A stretch of 64,000 nucleotides of DNA from Cristatella mucedo (lineage: Eukaryota; Bryozoa; Phylactolaemata; Cristatellidae), in NCBI GenBank assembly GCA_009760855.2, contig WPIO01000058.1, forward strand, positions 1,657,501 through 1,721,500, in the 5' to 3' direction. The notes under the pieces are model-generated. The model ran no database searches. It was given only the letters and a program-made list of their open reading frames with translations, and was not told the origin of the DNA. Below are positions 1 through 22,224 of this stretch, one piece after another. The position numbers and the translations under genes were made by a program. Each line of letters starts with the position of its first letter. Position 1 is the first letter of the stretch.

Positions 1-343
1 AAAGACAGTTGGCGACAGAAGCTTTAGCTCTGCAGGTCCTAGACTGTGGAACTAGCTTCCACAATTCTTACGCAACGACAACTACTCTCCTACTGCCGAC
101 TATGGCACATCTTTTTCTTCGGTCCTGAGCTGCTACTTCTATGCTACTCACTACCTCAACTGCTCTCCTGACTGTGCTATCCTTTCCACTTTCTCTTTGT
201 TGCGTGAGACGAAGTCTGTTGGCTACCGAATGCGTACCGAAAGCCGCTTAGGCTGTTAGTGTGCTATACAAAACTCTCCTGCGTAACACCCACATAGTCT
301 TTATGACTTTGCAGAGTTACAGACGGAGATACATTAACGCAAT
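1..343 (+). mobile_element. LINE family B, 3' end (copy B1)
   Basis: The segment encodes the C-terminal part of a non-LTR reverse transcriptase ORF, with the GDRSFSSAGPRLWNSLPQFL-type motif recognisable but decayed. It then runs into the family's 3' end, which finishes around 'gagttacagacggagatacatta'-like sequence near 340. The same 3' end recurs at about 11.7, 16.5, 40.0, 42.35 and 48.4 kb, which defines the family. This copy is cut by the window edge. Confidence 0.8.
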
Positions 344-716
344 CTCGAGCGGCAACATCGGTTGGTCGGTCTGCCGGCCTCGGCTTGCGCGGTCAGGCTT
401 AGCCGCGGCGGCCCGCAGGACTTGTGCGCATCTGAAGAAGCTCATCACTGGCGACGGGGTCGTGCAAAGCTTGCAAAGATGGCGCGAGTCGCCGAACGAG
501 CTCAGGGTCGGCAGTGAGCGATACTCGCCCATCGCTTCGGCCGCAGCGGCTGCAGCAGCCGAAGCGATGCTCGTCCGAAAGCGAGCATGCGTTGCCGAGC
601 ATTTGGGGGCGAGCAGTAGAGCACTGGATGCAAATGCCATCTGGCGAGCTACATTCATTCCAGCGACCCGCATCAAAGTGCAAGGGTTTAGAAAGATGAA
701 ACGATTGTTGAAATAA
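344..716. other. GC-rich segment open in several frames; unknown
   Basis: This stretch is more GC-rich than its surroundings and is free of stops in three frames, one on the plus and two on the minus strand. That is what base composition alone can produce. It contains an alanine-coding GCN run built on an inverted repeat at 530-569. I recognise no domain and see no splice structure that would favour one frame. Confidence 0.3.
530..569. repeat. 12-bp inverted repeat (hairpin)
   Basis: The arms catcgcttcggc (530-541) and gccgaagcgatg (558-569) are perfectly complementary around a 16-nt GC-rich spacer. The spacer itself contains GCAGC/GCTGC. A stable hairpin is possible, but no function is evident. 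Confidence 0.6.
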
Positions 717-727
717 CTGATTCTGTG

Positions 728-800
728 GTGTCCTGTTTGTGGAGTGGTTAGCGATATTGACTCTGGGCCCTGCAGTGCCGTGTTCAATTCCAGCTGATGT
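728..800 (+). repeat. tRNA-like (SINE-type) fragment
   Basis: The box A-like string GTGGAGTGGTTAGCG is followed about 35 nt later by the box B-like string CGTGTTCAATTCC. This is the arrangement of a pol III internal promoter in a tRNA-derived SINE head. No cloverleaf with intact stems is evident, so it is not called a tRNA gene. Confidence 0.4.
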
Positions 801-984
801 GCAGCACTTCTTGTTAGTTAGTCAAGCCTAAATTAAGCGAGTGGTTCGCAATGCTACGCATGTAGCCTTTTGACGGGACAAGATAGCATGATTAGGTAGG
901 AGGCAAGCCATGCAAATTGTGAAAATCGCAGGCTGTGGAAATCACAGGTATCTTGTTCAACACGTGAGCGGCCGATACGTATAG

Positions 985-2375
985 AGTGAAAGTATGCAAA
1001 AGTTCATTAAACATAGTTCATTAAGTAACAAGAACAACATGGTTAGGGGTTACGTGAGCAGGGTCAGCATACAAGTAATTAGTGGCAGCATGCAGTGTCA
1101 GCACGCATAAGCACATAACATAAAAACCACGTGGACCCACCATGTGCTGTGATAACTGGATGCTTTTGTTTCTTTTAAAGTGTGGACAAGTCAGGAGGAG
1201 TGGCACAAGTCACCAGTTTATCTTTCAAAATTTATTGATGAGAACGCATAAATGGGAACTCTTGAATGATTGTCTGTCATATATACTTGGCTTCAAAATC
1301 TGCAGTTGCACTATAAAGCTAGTGCTGGACATACGTGCCTTATGTTGCTATGGAATAAGATGATTATTGTTAAGGATATCTGATACTGCGAACAGATGTG
1401 AATTAAAAAACTAATACTATGTGGAACAGGTGTCTTCACAGTATCAGTTTACATGTCATCAAGTCAAAAGATGTCGTGAAGTACGTTTGGAGGGGAAATT
1501 TTAAGCTTTATGGACATACGAACAAAAGGCATGGTCTCCAGTGAATTTACTGTTGGTTCGAAGCCCAGCTAAACGACTTGAGTCAGGAGAGCTGGTGGTG
1601 CGCTGCATAGCATGATTAGCAAGTAGTTAAGATAGGTTTACTGGAGCCAGAGAATGAGGGGTCCTAAAAATTAGTGACAGAACCATGAAGTCAATGCTGG
1701 ATTGGGAGCGAGCGTAGGTCGGCGAGAAGTTATGTAATGTGGCTACTACTATGTTCACAAAAGACAAGCTAAGTTAAAAAGGTTTTCGCCAAATCTAAAC
1801 GCCTAGTTGAACACGCCGGACGACCTGCAAATAGTGACTAATATAGGTCGAGATGAAATGTAACAGATGCATTGCCAATTTCGATGTGGCATCCTGTCTA
1901 AGAAGGATCTAGTTTATTTTTGCAATTGCATATAGCTGAAAGTAGGCAGACTTGACTGTGGAGTGTAGCTGTTATCTAATGAAAGGCGACTTTGAAACAG
2001 AACACCCATATTTCGTGCTGAGTTGCAGATGGTATACTGGCAGAGCTCATTTTGAGGGACAGCTTTTCAAATTTCTGAGCAATACTCTTTACTAGTAAGT
2101 TGGTTTTATCGTCATTAAATTTGAGAAAGTGTGTTGTCATCCAAGTGCAAATGCCCGCTATTTCAGCATCAGCGAGTTTAGAGTTTTTCGTACTAGAAAG
2201 CATGGAGGAATCAAAGCACAGGCTAAGCAATGGATGGTACGCAAAGAAATGAGAGCCTGGACAGTGCTGGGCGATTAAATTGGTAAGAGTTGGAGCATTA
2301 TTTGTGAAAATAAGTGGACCGAGCAATGAACGCCGTGGTATCCCGTGCTTTAGAGGCACGTCGGATGACACTCAA
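985..2375 (-). mobile_element. LINE family A, 3' part, reverse orientation (copy A0)
   Basis: Read on the minus strand, 2,371-1,976 encodes a decayed RT segment of family A: VPLKHGIP, then a ruined YADD region, then FLKFNDDKTNLLV. Lower coordinates carry the later RT/C-terminal and 3' UTR segments, including the repeated 'gcatgctg' motifs near 1,060-1,110. About 330 bp (1,225-1,555) has no family A similarity and looks like a later insertion of unknown type. The terminal hairpin is not preserved. It abuts plus-strand copy A1 head to head. Confidence 0.75.
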
Positions 2376-2547
2376 TTGTACTTTTTATACTCTGCCTCTT
2401 GCTGATGTGATTGCCAAGCACAATCTAGGCGTTCACTTCTATGCGGATGACACTCAGTTGTACCTTTGCTTTGATCCCTCCCAGCCTTCGAGCACCTAAT
2501 ATTCTCTAAACTCACTAGCTGCATGCATTGACGACATCCACACATGG

Positions 2548-3132
2548 ATGGCAGCAAATTTTCTAAAACTTAACGATGATAAAACTAACTTACTAGTTAT
2601 GGGCAAACCCAGTGTGATCCAGAGATTGGACAGGCTGACTCTCAAAATTGGCTCTGCCAGCATATCTCCAGTTGAATCAGCTCGAAATCTAGGTGTCATA
2701 TTCCAAAGCGACCTCTCGTTAGACGACCATATCAGCTCAACAGTCAAATCTGCCTATTTTCAGCTTCATAACATTGCTAAAATTCGGGCTTGTTTAGATA
2801 AAGATACCACATCTAAGTTGGTCCATGCATTCGTGACATCCCGTCTCGACTTCTGCAACTCACTGCTTACTGGCCTACCAGCATGTACGATCAGGCGATT
2901 GCAGGTGGTGCAAAACTCGGCAGCTAGACTTGTCTGCCGTGAGCGTCGCAGTTGCCACATTACTCCACTTCTCGCCGACCTGCACTGGCTACCAGTCAAG
3001 CAACGGATTGACTTCAAGGTTTTTTCGCTCACTTTTAGGTCCCTTCATTCTATGGCTCCAGCCTATCTGTCAGATATACTACCCCATCAGGCCAAGCATC
3101 GTACCACCCGCTTTCGGAATCCAAAAGTCTAG
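2548..3132 (+). pseudogene. LINE A reverse transcriptase, C-terminal fragment
   Basis: This is a 194-residue open segment of the LINE A ORF2-like protein. It covers the part after the YADD palm motif (LKLNDDKTNLLVMG, ESARNLGVIFQSDLSLDDHI) through the thumb (LVHAFVTSRLDFCNSLL, ADLHWLPVKQRIDFK). The upstream part, with YADD, is separated by a stop near 2,500. The downstream FGDRAFSSF-type terminus is in another frame after a one-base length change that is also present in A3 and A4. Non-functional by itself. Confidence 0.85.
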
Positions 3133-3466
3133 AAATAGCTCGTACAAACCTTAAATCCTTTGGAGACCGTGCATTTAGTTCGTTTGTTCCCAAAGCCTGG
3201 AACTCCCTCCCGACCTGCGTCAGAACATCCCCTGACCTGACCACATTTAAAAGGAACCTAAAAACACACCTATTTAGGACAGCATTTAGTGGGTCCCTGT
3301 GATTCGTCCTTCACGTGCTTATGCGTGCTGACACTGTGCATGCTGTCACTAAGCACATTTGCATGCTGACCCTGTGCATGTCACCCCTAACCATATTATT
3401 CATTTCGTTTGTTTCTCAAGCATGATTTTACTTACCATTCAATTGCATTCACTTTACAGCAAATGT

Positions 3467-3506
3467 AAAGCGCCTAGAGAGAGATTAAGTTCTCTGAGGG
3501 CGCTTT
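3467..3506 (+). repeat. LINE A 3'-terminal nested hairpin
   Basis: The outer arms AAAGCGCC and GGCGCTTT enclose an inner AGAGA...TCTCT stem with a TTAAG loop. A TTA microsatellite follows directly. The same structure ends copies at 22,158, 31,470, 40,405 and, in reverse, about 5,245. It probably corresponds to the 3' RNA structure recognised by the element's reverse transcriptase. Confidence 0.75.
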
Positions 3507-3541
3507 ATCAAGTGAATTATTATTATTATTATTATTATTAT

Positions 3542-5165
3542 GACAGTTACATGCAAAAGCGTGGCGTAGTTCCAGCAGTCCACACCTTCTAGCCTTTGGC
3601 CTTGGTTCGACTGGCCCTCTTCCAGCATGATGGCATGATCAGGAAGCTTCCCGACGTTCTCCAGTGACAAGTCCGAATATATTTCCTAGGTACGCCATCG
3701 ATCGCTATTGAGAGTCCACACCCTGAAGGCAGACCTATGTAGCCCAAAAAAGCTGTACAAGTTGCTGTGTGAGTAGCCGCAGGAACACAGCTGGGCAGTC
3801 TAAGCTGGACGTATGGACGTTTTGTCTCTCGTTTCTCTCGAAGCGTAGTCTTTGGCTTGAGCTGCTGAAGCTGCAATCCGAAAATTATACTCTCGTTATT
3901 CTCTCGGCGTAATCAACTATTGGTGGCCATTTTTAGATTCATCTATCTCGAAGATTAACTAGAAATCTTCTCGGCCGATGGCATTCTTGCGCTTGCCTAC
4001 CAGCCCAGCCTCCTGGTTAGTGTAGCTCATTTGTCGGCCTACTCGCTCGTTCGTGTCTTCGGTTAGCGGGTTAGCTTTTAGCGTAAGTTATTTCAGGTTC
4101 TAAGTAGGTCTTGCTGTCTGTCAGATTAATTCAATCGCTCTGTAGAACTTCAAAATGGGTCCCAACGCTAGATTCTACCCCCTCTGTTACTCGAGGCGCT
4201 AAAAGCAAGAAGCTAAAGCCACTAAAATAAATGCTAGCGATCGTAGCTATCGGCGAGAGCTGCTCCTTTGCAGACTGGGGAGCAGCGGCCCCCTCCACAT
4301 CCCCCTTGGCTCCACGGATTTAGGTTATGTCGTTATAAAGAAGGGGCAGAGGCAGTCATGTCCGGCTGAAGTTGGTCGCACACGCAGCGCTCACAACGAT
4401 GATAGTTCTTGCTGAGAGTGACGAATACCAGTTACGTCATAAAAGTAGAAGCACGGCTAGAGACTAGTCGGTGCAAAACCGATGCCCACCATTGTGCCGA
4501 TGGCTGCAGAAAATTTCAGCAACGATGAGCGCCCACACCTTTAGGTAAAAAAATTAAATATCCATAGCAAGGGGAAGTCTAGTCGACACCAAAGCAGGAG
4601 TGCATGCGCTCAGAGAGGGTCGTGCCGTACTGCAGCTCTCACACGGAGCTCGTAGCACAACTGAACTGTCAACCAACGCAAAGCCTTAGGCATTAGTCCT
4701 GCGTGGCTTAAAGTCTAGAGCCAAACCACCGGAACCGACTATCAGCATACATGAATGCAGCTTTTACGGCAACCTATCCCAAATAATTGCACAATCGGTT
4801 CCTATCCATTAAGACTCAGGAACAACGAATACTATTTCCGCAGTTATAATGTGGCTGATCTAGCAGCACCTTCCGTTGTAATGAGCTTAGTGTTCAAGAT
4901 GCCAAGTCTAAATACAGCAGACTACGGTTTCCATTTCTCTTGCCCTCTCAATGCACGAGAAACGATGAATGCTTTGCAATGTACTGTCTGCTCATCCCTA
5001 CAACTTATTTCAACAACTGCGCCGATACGTATGCCTGCTTTCTCGTGAGTAGGTGGGGTTGTAAAGGGCCTAGGGGGGATAGCATGCACCATTTGGACCT
5101 GTTCAAATCTGCATGATTCTCTTTTGTGACCTATTTGTCGATTTGTTCTCAACAACGAGACCTCC
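3542..5165. other. No recognisable gene
   Basis: About 1.6 kb without a convincing ORF, splice-bounded exon or known repeat. Short open stretches at 3,589-3,876 (minus) and 4,755-5,048 (plus) have no recognisable domain. Confidence 0.5.
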
Positions 5166-5169
5166 TTAT

Positions 5170-5680
5170 ACAAAAGTAATAATAATAGTAATAACATTAA
5201 TAGTATACTTGATAAAGCGCCCTCAGAGAACTCAATCTCTTTGTAAGCAATTTAAATTTGCTGCAAAGGATACACGATCGAATGGTGAGTGGTATCGTGC
5301 TTGATAAACAACATGAATAACATGGTTAGGGGTAACATACACAGGGTCAGCAAGCAAGTGTGGTTAGTGGCAGCATGCACAGTGTTAGCACGCACAAGCA
5401 CAAAAAGGACGAATCACACGGACCCAGTAAATGCTGTCATAACTAGATGCTTTTCTAGTTTCTTTTTAAATTTGGGAAAGTCAGGATATGTCGTGACGTA
5501 AGTCGGGAGTGAGTTCCAGGCTTTGGGAGCATACCTACTAAATGCACGGCCTCCAAAAGATTTGAGATTTGTATGGGGTGTGGGTAAACAGTTAGATTCC
5601 GAAAACCCTGTAGTACGACGCTTCGCCTGGTGGGGGAGAAGATCTGATAGGCAGCCTGGAGCCAAAGAATGAACGAACTT
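5170..5680 (-). mobile_element. LINE family A, 3' end, reverse orientation (copy A2)
   Basis: Minus-strand 5,665-5,414 encodes the RT C-terminus (CLSDLLPHQAKRRTTGFSES, then FGGRAFSRYAPKAWNSLPTYV), in one continuous frame here. The 3' UTR and hairpin follow (about 5,205-5,245), then an AAT-rich tail (5,175-5,205). It is 5'-truncated at about 5,680. This copy keeps an extra T that preserves the reading frame where A1, A3 and A4 are shifted. Confidence 0.85.
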
Positions 5681-6800
5681 TATTCCCTATCGAGCCCATC
5701 ATCGTTTGACCATCCCATTCAGTTTTGGTGACGTACTCACCCTGATAAGGACAGAAGCAAGACTGCCAGTGTAAACGCGTCTTCAGGGGGAACCACCTCC
5801 AACGATGCAAAATATTTGAAAAGGCATATTTCAATCTGCCGCTAGTAGCGAAAGGCTACCCTAGGGCATCCATTTCTGAGCTGCAGTCGGAAGCTACAAA
5901 CGGAAATTCGGCCCCATTAGCTGAAGCAAACATCACCTTGGCCGCGTCCGAAAACTGATTGAACCGGCTGCCTTGGACGACAGCTGCCTTTATGACGTAC
6001 AGGTGCTACGCAGGAGAAAAGTAAAAATCGAGCAGCAGCCGACTGCAATGGCAAGCGGTAGAGGAGACTCTATTCAACAAATACCCGGGGATGCACGGGT
6101 ACATGGAGGCCACTAGAGCCACACATTGGTAACAGCCAGCCGGTGGCAGTAAAGAGCCTCGCGATAACCTGGGGTGATTGACCAAATCCTCAATCGCTCT
6201 AGTGGATTGAAGCGCTGCTACCTGCCGTCTGCATCAGCGACCACAGCAGAGGCAGCGGTACTGGTAGAGTCTGTGTATCAACAAGCGCCCATCTGTTCCT
6301 GCAGCACATGCTTAGCCCGTGTACAGTACCGGGTTCAACCCCTAGCACATTCAGCTTTTGTAGTCGTATGTCAAAGATCATCTGGACTAGTTATAAGCAC
6401 CAAGCTACTTACATAAGTTCTGGCACTGGAAAGCAGTAGAGATTTGTCTCACATCGGATCTAATTTACGATACTGTGACTGGTGATTATGAGCCATGTAC
6501 AACGTATGCACTGTATAGAGGAATGAACTGTATAAATACAATTCAAAATGCAGAACAAGCAAAGGCCATCTGATGATGAGTAATGCCAAGTGAAGAAGTA
6601 ATTGCTGATAAAGCTGTTACTTGCTGACTGAAAGTGAGACTATTGATTGAGGCGGTCGACTAGGGTGCAACTGAAAGAACATTCAGGCAATTTGGAAGAG
6701 CCGCTCTCAATAGATGGGGCACCAGTTTTTCCCAAGAAGATTAGGCGGGTTTCCAATTCTTATACCCATATTCCTTGATCACGACTGTTGGCAAGAGAGA
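5681..6800. other. No recognisable gene
   Basis: About 1.1 kb with only short unassignable open stretches. A box B-like CGGGTTCAACCCC occurs at about 6,331 without a matching box A. Confidence 0.4.
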
Positions 6801-6804
6801 AAGG

Positions 6805-7087
6805 AAGAGAGAGAGACAGACAGAGACAGAGACAGAGACAGACAGAGACAGACAGAGACAGAGACAGAGACAGAGACAGAGACAGAGACAGAGACAGAGA
6901 CAGAGACAGAGACAGAGACAGAGACAGAGACAGAGACAGAGACAGAGACAGAGACAGAGACAGAGACAGAGACAGAGACAGAGACAGAGACAGAGACAGA
7001 GACAGAGACAGAGACAGAGACAGAGACAGAGACAGAGACAGAGACAGAGACAGAGACAGAGACAGAGACAGAGACAGAGACAGAGAC

Positions 7088-7118
<31 letters not shown>

Positions 7119-7178
7119 CAGAGACAGAGACAGAGACAGAGACAGAGACAGAGACAGAGACAGAGACAGAGACAGATA
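6805..7178. repeat. (GACAGA)n hexanucleotide satellite
   Basis: About 370 bp of near-perfect GAGACA/GACAGA repeats, interrupted once by extra GA units near 7,090. All six frames stay open and would encode ETET, RQRQ or DRDR (plus) or LSLS, CLCL or VSVS (minus). These are artefacts of the repeat. Confidence 0.95.
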
Positions 7179-7189
7179 GATGAATATAC

Positions 7190-7982
7190 ATGCATAGATT
7201 AACACATTCAACCTGAGTCCTTTTTTAAATTCATAAACTGCGAGAGCCTTCACTGGGATGGCTTGAGTCCGTTAATTAATTAGCATGAATGAATTATATG
7301 AATCAAGCTGTACTAAATACTGTATTGGGTTCGTTGGGTGGCATCAGCAGGCAGCTGCAACATCATCATAGTTGCAACAGCTTGTTTATTGAAACCAGAG
7401 ATCACGGCCGACCACTATTGTATCTTCATGTGATGGCATTGGTGGGTTGAGGACTGCTAAAAAACGGGCAAGGCAATATTTGATATGCGAGCTGTGTGTA
7501 AAATGCACACAGGGAGTGCACACAATGATTAATTCATATGTATTCCTGCTTAAGACGGCATGGGAATGCATGCAACGTTAAACTGATAAAGTTCTGACGA
7601 ATTTCATTATTCATTCAACAGTTTGGTTATGTTTTGATATATGCAGTCTTGGAATATTTTTGAAGTCCACAATTGCAAGCTGCTTTAATGTCCAAGACCC
7701 TGAATGGCACGAATAATAACAGCGAGTACGAAATTTCTGCATACAGCTCTTAGAAACATTAAATCATAAAATTAAACGGCAGCAAGTATTTCTTGAGAAA
7801 AAAATCGTATATATCAATGCAAGGCAGGCTGCTCACAATAAAGTCACCACTCTAATCAGAGAGCATTCATTTTCCAGCCAAAAGCGGTTTGAAAACGCGT
7901 GACAATGTGATCACAGTGAAGGTAGCTTTAGGTGAGTCAGCAGGTAGCATCATGAGCAGGCCACCTGAGCGGGCAATTGTTG
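7190..7982. other. 3' flank of the ARM-TIR-SAM gene, with candidate poly(A) signals
   Basis: No other coding signal is seen. On the minus strand, ATTAAA lies at 7,689-7,684, about 295 nt past the stop codon. AATAAA lies at 7,390-7,385, about 595 nt past it. Either could serve as polyadenylation signal. Confidence 0.35.
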
Positions 7983-20075
<12,093 letters not shown>

Positions 20076-20650
20076 GAGTGCGCTTTACGAAGAAGCCCTA
20101 TTATATGGTCGCCTGAAAAAATTTTAAATGCAGATGCGCACTGAATGGAGCTGCCACTGCCGTCTTACCTGAAATAGAAAACAAGTTTAGAGGTGCCACT
20201 ACCGTCTTACCCAAAATTGCATGAAAGGACTGCTAATCCTTCGTTAGCAGGCATGCTGTAGCCTGCTTATGACATATGCATGCCGTCTGTACGCAAGCTG
20301 AAAAAACTGTAGGAAGTGAATCGCATTCCTCAGGCATCTATGACAGCTCACCCGCAAGTAGATGGCCTAGTGTATGACAATGATCTTATATTTAGTGAAC
20401 AAAACGATAAAAGTAGAATTATTTACTTACAAATCCAATATTTTCATAGATGCAGCATCGAAAAATGTTTATGCATTACCCACCTCGTGTTACCCAATAC
20501 ATTAGAAACAACAGAAGAAAAAATATATTAGAAAAGAAAGATTTTAATATCATATTATTATTATATTTCAATAACACACATGCTCAGCCCTTGTACAAAA
20601 CTACTAACCTATGAAAAGCATACAACTTGTTCGACGATGAAGCGATGATG
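20076..20650. promoter_or_regulatory. Upstream region of the ARM-TIR-SAM gene; no motif recognised
   Basis: 575 bp between the start codon and LINE A3. Apart from an acceptor-like TTTTTTCAG (about 20,120, minus) I see no TATA box or other defined element, and the transcription start is unknown. Confidence 0.25.
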
Positions 20651-20697
20651 GCCCAGTCTCCCTTCTACCATTTCTATCAAAGACACTGGAACAGGTC

Positions 20698-21822
20698 GTG
20701 GCAGACCAGCTAAACTCATATATCGAAACCACACACCTTGCTAGTAAGTTCCAGTCCGGCTTTAGAGCTAATCACTACACAGAGTCAGCATTGCTTAGGG
20801 TATACAACGACCTACTTAGGAATGCAGACATGGGTAGAGTGTCTCTGCTTGTTTTGCTTGATCTTTCGGCAGCTTTTGACACCATCGATCACAAAGTTCT
20901 TCTAGAGCGCCTCTCATCTCGCCTGGGCATCACTGGCACTGCTCTGCAGTGGTTCAGGTCCTATCTCAGTGGGAGACTCCAGAGTATTGACGTGAATGGA
21001 CAAAGGTCATCTGAAGTACCTCTTAAATATGGAGTACCTCAGGGCTCCGTGCTAGGTCCGGTTCTTTTCACGGTTTATACTCTCCCTCTTGCTGATGTGA
21101 TTTCCAAGCATAATCTAGGCTTTCACTTCTATGCAGATGACACTCAGTTGTACCTTTGCTTTGATCCTTCCCAGCTTTCGAGCACGTCAAATTCTCTCAA
21201 CTCTCTTGCTGCATGCATTGATGACATCCGCACATGGATGGCAGCAAATTTTCTAAAACTAAACGATGACAAAACTAACTTACTAGTTGTGGGCATACCC
21301 AGTGTGATTCAGAAATTAGAAAGGCTGGTGCTCAAAATTGGCCCTGCCAGCATATCTCGTGTTGAATCAGCTCGAAATCTAGGTGTCATATTCCAAAGCG
21401 ACCTCTCGTTAGACGACCATATCAGCTCCACAGTCAAATCTGCCTATTTTCAGCTTCATAAGATTGCTAAAATTCGGGCTTGTTTAGATAAAGATACCAC
21501 GTCTATGTTGGTCCATGCATTCGTGACGTCTCGTCTCGACTTCTGCAACTCACTGCTCGCTGGCCTACCAGCATGTGCGATCAGGCGATTGCAGCTGGTG
21601 CAAAACTCTGCACCTAGGCTTGTCTGTCGTGAGCGTCGCAGTTGCCACATTACTCAGCTTCTCACCGACCTGCACTGGCTACCAGTCAAGCAACGGATTG
21701 ACTTCAAGGTTTTTTCGCTCACTTTTAGGTCCCTTCATTCTATGGCTTCAGCCTATCTTTCAGATATACTACCCCATCAGGCCAAGCATCGTATCACCCG
21801 CTTTCGGAATCCAACAGTCTAG
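20698..21822 (+). pseudogene. LINE A reverse transcriptase domain (374 residues, truncated)
   Basis: Visible RT motifs in order: FQSGFRANHYTESALL, LVLLDLSAAFDTIDHKVLL (catalytic Asp), [29 protein letters not shown] (catalytic Asp pair) and FLKLNDDKTNLLV, followed by thumb and C-terminal segments. The endonuclease half is missing and the frame stops at 21,822. The conserved end (IPRTNLKSFGDRAFS and onward) continues in another frame to about 21,990. It would have copied the element's own RNA at nicked target DNA; this copy cannot be autonomous. Confidence 0.9.
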
Positions 21823-22157
21823 AAATACCTCGTACAAACCTTAAATCCTTTGGAGACCGTGCATTTAGTTCGTTTGTTCCCAAAGCCTGGAACTCCCTCC
21901 CGACCTGCGTCAGAACATCCCCTGACCTGAGAACATTTAAAAGGAACTTAAAAACACACCTATTTAGAACAGCATTTAGTGGGTCCCCGTGATTCGTCCT
22001 TCACGTGCTTATGCGTGCTGACACTGTGCATGCTGCCACTAATCACATTTGCATGCAGACCCTGTGCATGTCACCCATAACCATATTATTCATTTTGTTT
22101 GTTTTTTAAGCATGATTTTACTTACCATTTAATTGCATTTCCCTTTGCAGCAAATAT

Positions 22158-22197
22158 AAAGCGCCTAGAAAGAGATTAAGTTCTCTGAGGGCGCTTT
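22158..22197 (+). repeat. LINE A 3'-terminal nested hairpin (A3)
   Basis: AAAGCGCC and GGCGCTTT outer arms with inner AGAGA/TCTCT, followed by (TTA)n, as at 3,467. Confidence 0.75.
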
Positions 22198-22224
22198 ATC
22201 AAGTACATTATTATTATTATTAAC

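Larger units (their letters stand above)
2385..3541 (+). mobile_element. LINE family A, 5'-truncated copy (A1)
   Basis: A CR1/L2-like non-LTR retrotransposon fragment. It starts at [11 protein letters not shown], keeps the [13 protein letters not shown] catalytic motif and runs through FLKLNDDKTNLLVMG to the C-terminus. Stops or frameshifts occur near 2,500 and 3,130. After the 3' UTR comes the family's terminal hairpin (3,467-3,506) and a TTA/ATT tail (3,516-3,541). Identity to copy A3 is visibly high, so this is a fairly young insertion. Confidence 0.88.
20652..22222 (+). mobile_element. LINE family A, best-preserved copy (A3)
   Basis: A 5'-truncated CR1/L2-like element that begins just before the RT domain. 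It contains a 374-residue open RT segment, a 3' UTR with repeated GCATGC-containing motifs, the terminal hairpin (22,158-22,197) and a TTA tail (22,206-22,222). Very similar to A1. Confidence 0.9.

Noticed and set aside
6306..6350. Possible tRNA gene (CGGGTTCAACCCC)
   Set aside because: No box A at a suitable distance and no acceptor stem.
6714..7253. Long open frames of 130-170 codons on both strands
   Set aside because: They are produced by the hexamer repeat, which contains no stop in any frame; only dipeptide-like repeats are encoded.
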